This document shows, piece after piece, positions 9,401-20,533 of a DNA stretch of 64,000 nucleotides. Position 1 is the first letter of the stretch, and the number at the start of each line of letters is the position of its first letter. The DNA is taken from assembly GCA_002778195.1 (NCBI GenBank), contig PCDI01000010.1, forward strand, positions 496,001-560,000, in the 5' to 3' direction. This stretch comes from Raffaelea ambrosiae. Lineage: Eukaryota; Ascomycota; Sordariomycetes; Ophiostomatales; Ophiostomataceae. A program made the translations under genes and the position numbers. A model generated the notes under the pieces. That model was given only the letters and a program-made list of their open reading frames with translations. It did no database searches and was not told the DNA's origin.

Positions 9401-11476
9401 AAGGGGCGGCATCTGCAGGCCGACGGATCGCCTTGTGGGCCTCCCAATTCAGACCAGAAAGGATCCGTGGATCCGTCCCGAGAGGGCCATCCGGCTGGAA
9501 ACTGGCAATGGGGCAAGGCAAGCCGGGCAACATTCTTCTGGAACAACGTTCTACGGCGAAACATACTGCTAGGCGCGATCTTGGCACCCACGCCTATCTG
9601 GAACGGATGCATAGTATTGCCTTGTCGCCTGACTTGGCAACAAGACAAGCACTTTTGGCCGCGCTTGGCCTGCCATCTTGGAGAGCTGGGCCCTCCATTC
9701 CAAGGCTCACCCAAGCTTCGCCGAGAGTTCGTCTCATAGTATCTCAACTCACCCCCAAGATTCACCAAGGTTGCAAAGGCGGGCGTCACCCTGTGCTAAG
9801 ATACAGTACCGACCTGTTGGGCCCGCTGGCAAGGTGTTTTTGCCAACCTCCTACGACCAACGGCACGACACAGTCAGTCGCGCAGGGATTTGGGCTCGAG
9901 TGACACGAGTGAGATAATTGAAAAGGGGGTTTCGGGCCGACGTGATGGTGGTCGACGTCCAATCCCGGGCAAGACTTGCCATTGGCAGGTGTCTTGTCGA
10001 GATACGAAAAGTGAGGTATGCAGCAGGATTGCAGGGAGGCCGCATCGCCGAAGCTGACTGGCCGATGTTGCGAGCGCGGGACACTGTGTAGTGGAATCAC
10101 GATCCACAGGAAGGAAGGTGTTTGCCGTTGATCTGACTACAACATGTACAGATAAAGAACGCAGAGGGCTGATTGGCCGACGTGGTGCAGAGTGGAGATG
10201 CAGTCTGCGAAGCGAGATGTAGCTGCCGTGTGTGTGTGTGTGTGCACATGTGAGCCGACCAAAAGCGAGGGCCGCCTCTATCAGAGCAAGCAAGCGAGCT
10301 GCCATAAACAGTCTACCAATTGCAGAGGGCTATCTGTCAGGCGAGGACTAGGCTCTGCTTGGTGGCCAGTTGTATGGATGGACGTGCTGGGAGGGGGGGA
10401 TGTCAACCTTTTTTTCCTCTGGTGCTACGGATCTAGTGGTCTTATTCATAGCAATTGGCCCTTCCGAAAGAGGAAGGTGTATATGGCTGTTGAGTTTTGG
10501 CTGTCAGCTGTCGCTATCGACCTGCTTGAAGGAGCATGGCCCGTTCGCGGCGCGTGGTCGCCAACAGCCACCCTACGTGTTTTTTTTTGTTGCTCGTCGT
10601 TTTTTTTGTTCAAGACATCTTCCAACCACCCGTACCGAGACTGCCCAGACCCCGACGCATCGCACCACCTCGCCATCGCAATACCCCGGACTTGGCTCAT
10701 CTGGCCAAGCAACTTGGCGGAAAGCTTGTCGACTGCCCAGAATACAGAGTCAACGGGGTTTGCGTGTTTTTGGATGTCGAATGGAAACGAAACTCAACGT
10801 CCTCCACAGGCACGCGCGAGAGTTTTTTTCCCTGTGTCTTATAACCACAAAGTAGATGGCGTGTCGTTGCGCGGAGTCTCCCCAATACAGCGTCATTGCC
10901 GTGGCCTAGCTCCCTCTGCGGAGCCCTGGCACTAGAAGCATATGGGGCGAGCTCCACCTCTTCTGACCCTGGGACAGCGGCCACCAGGGGGGGGGGAGGA
11001 GGGGACGCAATATTCCAGCCGCGTCGCTGGGAGAACCGGTGGTACATACCACATAGTACTTCGTTTTCCGGTGGCTACGAGTTGACTGACACACTGGTCC
11101 ACCCCGGCGAGATAAGAGGTCGTGGCCCCATAGGATGCGTACTCGGCTTGGGAGGGAGGTGGAGGGTAACCACAGTGTGTGCGGCAGTGGTGATGGCGAG
11201 GCCGGGCTGGCACCGTATGCTGCGAGTAGAAGTTGCTGCGAGAGGAAGTCGCCTCTTGTTAGCCCCTAAGTTCCCCCTCCCTACAAGCGTTCGTACCTTC
11301 CACTTTCAGAATCCTATGGAGGAGAATCTGCCGTGCCGCGCAAAGTATAAGATCTGCGTGCGGTCCCCAGCGGCTCTTGCCCCCCCCCCCAGGACCCTCT
11401 CAGCTTTTTTTTTGTCCCCATCTAGACTAAAAGTGATTCATCTTCTTGGTGAATCATTTTGCCCAATCGTGCCATC
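6473..11476. other. 5.0-kb stretch with no supportable gene; includes the OPT promoter at its right end
   Basis: Base composition is more balanced than in the neighbouring genes. Open frames of 240 codons (7150-7872, +) and 291 codons (9028-9903, +) have no recognisable domain, codon bias unlike the real genes and no matching splice pattern. A minus-strand fragment at 7990-8080 (LACLAFAFLPLESKRPAL) faintly recalls the C-terminal end of sugar-type MFS carriers, but too weakly to call. No terminal repeats, transposase motifs or tRNA genes were found by eye. The last few hundred bases before 11477 would be the promoter of the OPT transporter gene. Confidence 0.4.
9141..9300. repeat. 9-bp minisatellite (GTGGCTGCA-type)
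   Basis: Degenerate tandem copies of a 9-base unit, with the cleanest copies at about 9225-9270. Because the period is a multiple of three, it keeps reading frames open on both strands and produces Ala/Val- or Thr-rich translations that are probably spurious. Confidence 0.8.
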
Positions 11477-14176
11477 ATGCCGCTCACATTCCGGTCCAAG
11501 AAGGCTCCGGCCGAGATCGTCGGCGAGGAGACCGGCAGCAGCAATGTTCTGCCCGAGACGGGCGACATTGCTGTTGCGCCTGCCGAGCTCACCGACGTCG
11601 AGGCTGCTCGGCGGCTGAAGCTGTTCCGCGAGCAGGCGGCAAATGACCCGAACATCCCCACCGAGGACCTCAATGCTGTCGACCACGACGACGTCAAGGT
11701 CGAGACCGACCTCGTCCAGGAGCTCGAGGACAACTCGCCCTACCCTGAGTATGTAGTTTTCTGGTCCCGCGTGGATGTGTAAAAGCGGACAGGATGTGTG
11801 TGAAGATTGCGTGCGGTCTTGCCTTTCAGGGCTTCACATCTTCACCTGCACATCTTCTCTCTCTCTTTACGCATCTGCACACTTTCCGTGTCGCTCTGCA
11901 CGCCCTCCCACAAAGCAGTCGCTGACAGCAGCAGGGTGCGCGCCGCCGTGCACAACTACGATGAGGACTTGCCGGCCAACACGATCCGTGCCTGGGTCAT
12001 CGGCATGATCCTGACCACCGTGTTCTCGGGCATCAACTGCCTGTTCTCTCTGCGGTCGCCCTCCATCACGGTCACGTCCATTGTGGCCCAGCTGGTCGCC
12101 TACCCCCTCGGCAACGCCTGGTCGCATGTCTTCCCCAACCACACGTTCCACTGGGGCCGCCTCGAGTTCAACTTCAACCCGGGCCCGTTCAACTTCAAGG
12201 AGCACGGCCTGATCGTGCTGATGGCCAACGCTGCCTACGGCGGCGGCGCCGGCTACTTCACCGACATCCTGACTGCCCAGAAGGGCTTCTACCACTTCGA
12301 CTGGGGCTGGGGCTACGCCATCTGCCTCGCCCTGTCCACCCAGTGCATCGGCTTCGGCCTGGCCGGCTTCGCCCGCAAGTTCCTCATCGAGCCGGCCTCC
12401 ATGATCTGGCCGAGCAACCTGGTCAGCACCACCTTCATGTACACGCTGCACGACCACTCCAAGACCGACCCGGCCAAGGCCAACGGCTGGTCCATCAGCC
12501 GCTACCGCTTCTTCTTCTACGTCTTCGTCGGCTCCTTCTGCTGGTACTGGATCCCCGGCTACCTCTTCCAGGCCCTCAGCGCCTTCGTCTTCCCCACCTT
12601 CATCGCCCCCAACAACGTCACCGTCAACCAGGTCTTTGGCGGCTGGACCGGCATGGGCCTGCTGCCCATCACCTTTGACTGGACCCAGATCAGCGGCTAC
12701 AACTTCTCGCCGCTCATCGCCCCGTGGCACGCCATCATGAACACGCTCATCGGCGTCATCTTCTTCTTCTGGTTCGTCGCCGCCGGCATCCACTGGGGCC
12801 ACATCTGGTACGCCGACTGGCTGCCCTTCAGCGACAGCGGCAGCTGGGACAACACCCAGAACTCGTACAACGCCTCGCGCATCCTGACCTCGGACTACCG
12901 CCTCGACATGGACGCCTACAAGGCCTACTCGCCCCTCTTCCTCTCCACCACCTTTGCCCTGTGCTACGGCCTGTCCTTTGCCGGCATCGCCTCCGTCATC
13001 GTGCACACCGCCCTCTTCCACGCCAAGGAGATCTGGCAGCGCTACCGCGACACCAGCGGCACCCTCGACGACGTCCACGCCCGCATGATGCGCAAGTACC
13101 GCACCGTGCCCGCCTGGTGGTTCGCCGCCGTCTTCCTGCCGTGCTTCGCCCTGTGCTTCGTCACCGCCTACGTCTGGGACACCGGGCTGACCTGGTGGTC
13201 CATCATCATCGCCGTTCTCATTTCCGCCGTGTGGATGATTCCCGTCGGCATGGTCCAGGCCGTCACCAACATCCAGATCGGCCTGAACGTCTTCACCGAG
13301 TTCATCGTCGGCTACATGCTGCCCGGCCGCCCCAACGCCATGATGATGTTCAAGACCTACGGCTACATCACCATGACGCAGGGCCTCACCTTTGTCCAGG
13401 ACATGAAGCTCGGCCATTACCTGAAGCTGCCGCCCCGCACCATGTTCTTCGGCCAAATCATCGCCACGGTGTGGTCTTGCTTTGTCCAGATTGCCGTCTT
13501 CTACTGTGAGTGATGCATCGGCAGACCTTGTCCTCTTTTTTTTTTCTTTTTTTCTTTCTTTTTCTTGTGTGTTTTGTGTCTCCGTCCGCTAACGAAAAGA
13601 ACAGGGGCCATGGGTTCTTTGGAAGGCATCTGCACCACCGACGCGGTCAGCCGCTTCACGTGCCCTGGCGGCCGGGTGTTTTTCACGGCGTCCGTCATCT
13701 GGGGTCTCATCGGCCCTCAGCGCATTTTCACGGGCGACGCCATCTACACCAACCTCCAGTACTTCTGGATTGCTGGCGTGGCCCTGCCCGTCATCTTCTG
13801 GGCCATCCAGCGCCGCTACCCCAAGTCCTTTGTCCGCTACCTGAGCGCCCCCATCATCTACTCCGGCAACGGCATGATCCCCCCCGCCACGCCCCTCAAC
13901 TACCTGGCCTGGAGCGCCGTCGGCCTGTTCTTCAACTGGCACCTCCGCAACAAGTTCCGTGGCTGGTGGATGCGCTTCAACTACATCACCTCGGCCGGCC
14001 TCGACTGCGGCCTGGTCATCTGCACCATCCTCACGGTGCTGACCCTGAGCTTGACCAACACCGCGGCGCCCGACTGGTGGGGCAACAATGCCGCGCTCAA
14101 CACCATGGACTACAACGACAATGCTTGGTACAAGACCGTGGGCGAGGGCGAGGTCTTCGGTCCCGCAACCTGGTAA
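11477..14176 (+). CDS. OPT-family oligopeptide transporter
   Basis: Three exons: 11477-11748, 11935-13505 and 13605-14176, giving 804 residues. Donors are gtatgt and gtgagt, acceptors cagcag and aacag, and the frame is continuous. The N-terminal cytosolic part ends in SPYPEVRAAV, the signature before the first helix of oligopeptide transporters; its codons span the first intron. Further OPT marks are NPGPFNFKEH, many hydrophobic helices throughout, and KLPPRTMF, matching the family KIPPR motif, just before the second intron. The protein is a plasma-membrane proton-coupled importer of small peptides, or in some members glutathione or siderophore-like compounds. The length fits the usual 750-900. 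Exon 3 encodes the last helices and ends GEVFGPATW. No neighbouring peptidase or regulator is seen, so the substrate is not predicted. Confidence 0.93.
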
Positions 14177-15378
14177 AAAAGTGAAAACACATGCTTCGCT
14201 TCTTTGCAACCTCACATACATCCAGTGTTTGGTCGAGTGATTGGGGGGACCCGCGCTGCTACGTGTCTGGGGGCCCAGAGTCGCACACAATCATATGGAG
14301 GGGGGGGGAGGGGTCAGCCTGTCACTACGGCGTGTATCCCTCCACTGGCCTTTGTGCTGTTATGTGAAATGTAAAGGAACGATACTCGTGTTTCAGAGGG
14401 GGAGCAGGTTGCCAGTCCAGCCAGTCGCCTGACGAACATTGCGAGGCTCTATTGGCCGGACACTTTCCTCCTCTGGAGTCCTGGCATCTGAGTGGCATTG
14501 TGATGAATACGGTAAAAGTTTGTGGTGGCAGAAGGCGTAGGAGTGATTGGGTGTGTTCTTTTTTAAATAATATACAAATAATATTAAGCTTCTTTCCTGT
14601 TGTTCATTTCGACACTCTTTGAGCGTTTCGCCGGAATTGCCGTCATTCGAGCTGCTGGGATTGGCCATTCACTTCCGTACAAAACAATTGATTGGTTCTT
14701 CTGTTCTTAGCCCATGTTCGGCTGCAGTAGTATTATTATTAGGAGAATGTCGAAACCGGGAAAAAAGAAGCGAGGCTGTGCAACCAACACCTCTGCTCCT
14801 TCGGCCCGTGCAATTCTTACCTCTGGGGGCATCTTCTTCTTTTCTCCTTGAATTGGCAGGGATTGCTTATCTTCTTTGCCACCCAGGTAGCACAGAAGAC
14901 TTTTTTTTTCTTCGTTCCGAGCCCACGGCTGCGTCTTCTGTTTTCCCCCCCTTCGGCACTGTACCGAGGAGTCTCACCAACATTCTGAAGACAGTGCCTC
15001 TGTAAACATGACGTTCCTTTTTCCCGCCCTTTGGGCCATGTTGGTAAAAGCTTAGTAACGCGCAACAATGGACCAGCGGTTTGTCGAGGCGAACTGCATT
15101 CGTTCGATTCTGCTCGCTGCCATGGTCACCGTGTGTCGTTGCAAAATCCCCGGCTCTCATCCGTACCGCTCAACCTGCCTCGCAGTTTGGTATGCATGCC
15201 ATGAATTCATTACTGAGTAGCTACCGCCCCCAATGCGAGCCCGACAAAAAATTCTACCTTGCCAGCGTCCAAACTCCCCAGAATCTGCCAATATTTACAA
15301 TTATCCTAAGATTACGTTGGAGGTGGCTGCCTCGCCTCCCTCCAAAAACACCTCCCCAAGGCAAGCTCTGGTTGTCCC
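14177..15378. other. intergenic region downstream of the OPT gene
   Basis: The 3' flanks of the OPT gene (+) and the surface-protein gene (-) meet here. G-runs at about 14299-14315 and AT-rich stretches near 14560-14590 are seen. No coding region is recognised. Confidence 0.4.
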
Positions 15379-16582
15379 TCATTGCTCCCTCGATGCAGGC
15401 GTCGTGCCGGAGTACCCCAGGGGGGTGTCGCCTGGGGCTTCTGATAGCGTCGGCTGTCGCCCGGGCAGCTCGCTCATGAGTGGATCCGAAGCCAGCTCGT
15501 ACCGAACAGGCTCCTGCGCCAGTACGGTTGCTGGCGGCTTGAACGCGGCTGCCTCGGTGTCCAGCTCGGCTGACGGCTGTGTGCCAGCCGCCGCCGCCGC
15601 CGCCTGCTGCGTCTTGTGCCGGCGCACATACCATCCCACGGCAAAGGCCACGATGGCGACGCCCGCCATGGGCCCGATGACGGCGCCTGCGATCCACCCT
15701 TTGCTGGGGGATGGCGCCGCCGTCGCTGATGGTGCTGTCGATGCGGACGGCGTCGTGCTTGCCGAGGATGCGGGGATGGCAGAAGACGAGGCGGGCGAAG
15801 CCGTCGAGGCGGGCGCATTGGTGGTGTACGTGACTGCGCGGGGAGAAGGGGGGGGATTTCACAAGAAGAGTTAGTTGGGTGATCGGGGGACAGACGTGCA
15901 AATGCGTGGGGCTCTCCTCGTACCTGTCGTGGAGGCATTCACTTCACGATACAGCGTGAGCACCATGGATGCTGCCGACTGGCAGTCGACGTGGAGACCC
16001 GTCGGACCCTCGCCCGGCGATGCCTGGAAGATGGACATGGTCGTGCATGTCATGCCGCCGCTGTGTGCGCCCACCGCTGTTAGCCGCCATCGTCCAAAAA
16101 AATGCTGTGTTGCGCCCCCTTTCTCTTTTTTTTTTTTTTTTTGCCGCCGTGATGTCATCTTACCAGGCGATGCTGCTGCCACCCGAAAGAAAGACTGTGT
16201 TGTCGCTGCAGGTGGTTCCATAGTCGAAATTCTCGGTGACCACGTTGCAGAAGCCGCTCTCCGTCGACCACTTCGTCCACGCACTCATCGGCGAGGCTAG
16301 GAGAAAGCACAAAAGTCAGCGTCATCTTTTTTCTTTCTTTCTTTCTTTCTTTTTCCCCTTTTGGGGCGCTGGAACCAACTCCCCCAAGGGGTCAGGGTCT
16401 CCCTTACTGCTGGTCCCGTTGATGAGGAAGCCCATAAAATTGTTGTCTGTTGGTGAGGCCGTGGTGGTCAGGACGATGCTGGTCGTGACGATGACATCGT
16501 CACAAGCCACCCTTGAACAGAGGCATGCCAGCCAAACGAGGCACAGAACAGTGCCTTTTGGTAATAATCGCCAAGAACCCAT
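15379..16582 (-). CDS. secreted-type single-pass membrane protein with Ser/Thr-rich stalk (Mid2-like architecture)
   Basis: Four exons: 16408-16582, 16164-16296, 15924-16060 and 15379-15833, giving 299 residues. Donors gtaagg, gtaaga and gtacga and AG acceptors keep one frame; the acceptor of exon 3 was chosen because only it restores frame. Residues 1-27 form a signal peptide (hydrophobic core VLCLVWLACLCS). A cysteine-containing ectodomain follows, with FCNVVTENFDYGTTCSDN and TCTTMSIFQASPGEGPT. A stalk of Ser/Thr/Ala/Pro (NAPASTASPASSSAIPASS), likely O-mannosylated, leads to one membrane helix (AGAVIGPMAGVAIVAFAVGW) and a basic VRRHK stop-transfer. The cytosolic tail has about 80 residues. 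This layout is typical of fungal wall-stress or adhesion-type surface proteins, but I recognise no named family. A decayed relative lies just upstream. Confidence 0.68.
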
Positions 16583-17440
16583 TTTTGTTTTGGGTGGGTT
16601 TCTTTTTTCGCTCTGGTGAAGCTCCGTGGTGTTTTTTTTTTTTGCCCGACGGAACGCGGCCGATATTGGTGTTGCCTTTTTTCAAGACACCCTGGGAGAG
16701 GAAAATAAGTCAAACCGGACAAAACAAAAACCAAAGCCACAAAAAAAAATAAAAAGGCAGCGACTCCATGTCCCCGTGAAAGGGGGCGGTTAGAGGGCGC
16801 ACGTACGAGTAAGTGCTGTCCATCCTCCACCCAGATCCTCCACTCTCCTGACTGCGGCCCATGGCCGCACGGCGACCCAACCTCGAAAAAAAAGCAGCAG
16901 GAGATTGTTTGGGCGAGCACAGCAGGGTGCCTTTTTTTGGTGGTCTGCGCCACACCACATAGGGGAGGATCGTGCCGGCATTAGGATCCTAGTGAAACGT
17001 CGTCAACTTGCAACGCTGTGCTTCGGTGCTTGTGGCTGGTCAGAATTATGGAGATTTTCTCTATTTTGGTTGCATGGACTGCGATCCTTCGGGTCCGATT
17101 TTTTTTGGTGCCTATTCGGCCTTGCCTCGAAAGTTCTGTAGCAGCAGTTCCAAGCGATACTCCTTGTAGTCTAGCTAGACTGCAACGGTATATCAGAGAA
17201 AAAACGCAACATGTACAATGTCCCCGTCTTGACGGGGAGATCTGCACGCAAGAGGCATGGGTGATCTGGAAAGAAGGTACGGTGTACGTAAACGGGGGAC
17301 ACACGAAAAAAAAAAAAAAAAAAAAAAAACAGTCTTTGTTCTCCACACAATATGAGAAAACAGATTAAGAATATTAGAGAAGAGCCCACAGGCTCGCACC
17401 ACTGCACAATCCTTGACGAGGTTTGTACGAGTNNAGNNNN

Positions 17441-17472
<32 letters not shown>

Positions 17473-17520
17473 NAANAANAANAATAATAATAAAATAAAA
17501 AGGGAAACACCCAAAGTCTG
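16583..17520. other. intergenic region with poly-A tracts
   Basis: This is the upstream region of the surface-protein gene. It contains an A-tract at 17306-17329 and a longer one at 17441-17482 with ambiguous bases (N at 17433-17434, 17437-17440, 17473, 17476, 17479 and 17482). No gene is supported. The open frame on the minus strand runs through the poly-A only because the tract lacks stops. Confidence 0.45.
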
Positions 17521-17544
17521 GGCCAAATGGGATGCAAGTTTCTC

Positions 17545-18473
17545 TCATGAATATATGCTTTTGCTGCTCGAACAGGCGCACTGTCGCCCCGGGGATCTGC
17601 ATACATGAGTGGCTATGGGAGCCCCGCTGGCCTCGGATCTGGACAGCAGGTCGACTGGGTATACCCGGGTCGTCGGGAGCGTCCTTCGGCCCAGAGGTCG
17701 CCAATGCTTCCTGGGCGCTTGCTCCTCCTCTCTTGTGGCGTCTGACGGAAAATCCCACGCCGACGGCCATAGACCCGAGACCCGCAATGACGGCGCCGGC
17801 AGGTGACTGTAGATGTCTTCAGTAAAAATGTGTGCAAGGGAAAGACAGTAGTTTTCTTACCAGTTGTAGAATATGGGGACTCTCTGCAGTTCGAGGTAGT
17901 TGGAGGGCAAACAAGGACCAATCTGGGTCAACGGGGCGTGCGTCTTGGACAGTTGGCCAGCCGCCCGGCGAGTACTGATTGATGGCCATGGTTGCGCATG
18001 TCTCTGTCCAGCTACCGAGTGTGGAAGAATGGGCATTGATACTCGTGTTGCGGTACGAGGATGTGTCCTCACTCTAATGCTACGCTTGCCAGCCGTCGGA
18101 GCCATGGCTGTTATTGAAAACTGCCACTTTGTTTTCGCATAGAGGGCGCACGAAATGAAAACCATTGACGGATCTAGCAGAGGAACTTTTGTCGTTCCAT
18201 ATACCGTATTACCACTGCTGGTGATGGTGTTGGCATATCCGCCATATGTCCATAAACCACCAGGAGCGGCAATTGGCGTCACTGCAGCAAATCGTGGTCC
18301 CATTACCCCCCTTGTCATCCCTATATAAAAACAAAAGACCAAGAAGGACCTACCGTGGCCAGCGGAATCAATATATGCTCTGATTGTGTTGCCCGAAAGT
18401 GGGCTTGTCAGAGAGCACAAGGCCAGTCACAATGGCGTCCTGAGAAGCAACCATTGGACAGAGACATATTAAC
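17545..18473 (-). pseudogene. probable decayed tandem paralogue of the Mid2-like surface protein
   Basis: Pieces resembling the neighbouring surface protein lie in order but in different frames. Bases 17952-18010 encode TCATMAINQYSPGGWPT, matching TCTTMSIFQASPGEGPT of the neighbour at 11 of 17 positions. Upstream, CENKVAVFNNSHGSDGW recalls its CSDN region but is in another frame and runs into a stop. Downstream, a piece with LPSNYLELQRVP is in yet another frame. After an intron-like gtaag...ctacag segment (about 17817-17860), AGAVIAGLGSMAVGVGFSV followed by VRRHK matches the neighbour's membrane helix and stop-transfer. The Ser/Thr stalk is missing. I could not build one continuous gene without frame changes, so I call it a pseudogene. 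A real gene with unusual introns is the alternative. Confidence 0.45.
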
Positions 18474-20533
18474 CACACACGAGGTCTGTCGCCCTTCCGT
18501 GTTCAAACAGAGGCATGCAGAGTACTTACATTTGTCCTGCACCAGCAAGGATGCAATACGAGATCTCTGCATGTATACGGCTTGTCATCTTTTAAGCAAA
18601 CACTTGCATGTGCGGCTCAGCGTAATCTATCGGCGAACCAGCACCATGCGTATGTTGACGCATGCTCTTATTGGGGTGGAAACTGGAATTTTGACGATGT
18701 TCTTACTCTTTGTACCCATTACTCTTTATACTCGTTATATCTGACAATATTCTTCCATGGAACGAAACAGGAGACTAACACAACGAGCAAAAATATATCT
18801 AATATAATGCATTCACGGGCTACACTGTCTGCATTTCTATAATTTCTTCAGGGACAGTGGAATTTGACGGTCCGGGGTTGGCAGCTCGCTAGCCCAAGGC
18901 TCCACGGGGGCAATAAGGTGCATATACCATGGGCTCGGGATCATCGGACGCAGGCAACTCGGGCCCGGCGAGCTTTAAAGCTGCGAGCTTATTGGCAGTG
19001 AGCAGCTTCTCCATTTTCGGAATGCATTGCCAGTCGTGGAACGATGTGGAGTTGGCCAGGTTGTGCTGTCTCCGAGCGCCCGTGGACACAGACCAGCTGG
19101 CCAGACGGCAACATGGCAGAGGGCAACGCACAGGCATGCTGTGGTGCTTTTTAAAAAAAGGGCCTGCTGCAGGGTGACAAAACCAACAAAGGGAAAAAAG
19201 CAAACCAATACGAACATGGCTCTTCCCGCCGGAAATGGAAACTGGCGGACTTTTCCAGGTCCAGGGAGCACTCGCAGGGGTGCTGGGCGGCTATCATGCC
19301 CTTCTCTCTGCCATTCGCCAGCGGTGGTAGTACACTCACGGGCAAGGATCTGCTTTTAGTTGCCGTACCCGTAACTGGGCCAGGAACGAACCCCAAATTT
19401 GGTGCCAACATCATCGTGTGTATGTTGGCGTCTTGTTTGGGGTTCTTTTCCTCTCGGTTGCCTGCCCGGTGAATTTCCATCCCAAGACTGGCTCCCTTGT
19501 CCCCGGGTGACTCCTCCAGAGGCCGCGAAAGCGGCATAAAGACTGCACTGCAGTTTTGGCTGGTCGCTTCAGGTTTTGGAGTTGTCCAAGTCAAATCAGG
19601 CTGCAGCGAAGAATGAAGTCACGTGACTATTATGCAGTCATGGACTCGTGGCATTCGTCGCGTATGTCGCGATTTTGCAGCTTTGGCAGAACCCTGTTTC
19701 TTCTCACGCGTCTTCTGTCTCCACAAAGATGCCTCTCCATGGTAATAGTGATATCATTAACCAAGCTTTCTGGTTCTTGTGTCTAACTTTCCTGGATGCG
19801 ACACGTTGCTTTTCGTTTGTATGTCATTTGTCTGCAGTCTCGTCCCCTCTCCACCCACTGTAATTACAGGTGCTTTCCTGCGTCCCACCACTGTATTTTG
19901 TCCCGCAACAAACAAAGAGCGCTAGAAGCCACTCCGATGAGCCCTGAGCTTGGGCCACGTCTGCCCGTTTCGACGCGCTTTCCTTTTTTGAGAACCCGAC
20001 TTACTTAAAACTTTTTAGCGAATCAGAGGCAGCAACCAATCGTGATCTTCAACCCAAACAAAACAGTTCAACATTTCGCCCTTTCTTCTCCCTCTTTCAC
20101 TTCGCCATCGCCGCTCTATTCACATCCTCCCTCGCCTCCCTCCCCCTCTCCCCCGTCGTGTCAGCTTTATCTCTTCGTTTTCTCCGGTCTATATTCTTCT
20201 TCTTTTCTTTTATTGGTTTTTTTTTGTGTCGCTACTGTTGACAGGCGTTGTTTGGCCCTTTTCCGTCTCCTTTTTTTTTGATTTATGTGTGCGCAGCATT
20301 CGCTCTTGACCGTTTGATCTGACGACTCACGCTCGCCATCTCCATCAGTCCGACGCTTTCAGCCCGACAACTTCATTCTTCGACGATCCTTAATTTGTTC
20401 CTCTCCCCCTCGGCTGCGATACATGACGGTTTGACTGGTCTATCCCGAGATCGGTCTGGACAGGATTGGGGCTCTATCAGCGAAAAAAAAAACAGGCTGC
20501 CAGGACGGCAATCATCCACAGAGCAGGTTCAGG
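18474..20533. other. intergenic region; PAP1 leader at right end; weak unrecognised coding signal on minus strand
   Basis: Bases 18889-19150 (-) have a fairly protein-like frame (HDWQCIPKMEKLLTANKL to a stop at 18889) and 19300-19594 (-) another, but no family is recognised and no complete gene can be built. Bases 18580-18850 are AT-rich. A CCAAT box at about 20035 and the strong C/T tract 20070-20280 belong to the PAP1 promoter or leader. Confidence 0.35.
20070..20280 (+). promoter_or_regulatory. pyrimidine-rich core promoter/leader of PAP1
   Basis: About 200 bases of nearly continuous C/T with TTCTTC and CCCTC runs, ending some 250 bp before the PAP1 start codon. Such tracts are common just upstream of transcription starts in filamentous fungi. 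A CCAAT box precedes it at about 20035. Confidence 0.5.

Noticed and set aside
9028..9903. 291-codon plus-strand frame in the gene-poor region
   Set aside because: Opened by the 9-bp minisatellite; remaining sequence has no domain and the codon usage differs from genuine genes.
11867..13456. 529-codon minus-strand frame over the OPT gene
   Set aside because: Shadow frame; the plus strand carries clear OPT motifs and proper splice sites.
16081..16100. Acceptor at ggctaacag for exon 3 of the surface-protein gene
   Set aside because: It would break the frame; the acceptor ending at 16061 keeps the conserved ectodomain in frame.
17171..17770. Protein with poly-Phe formed by reading through the poly-A tract and N bases
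   Set aside because: Only the first part (membrane helix and VRRHK) resembles a protein; the rest is translated homopolymer.
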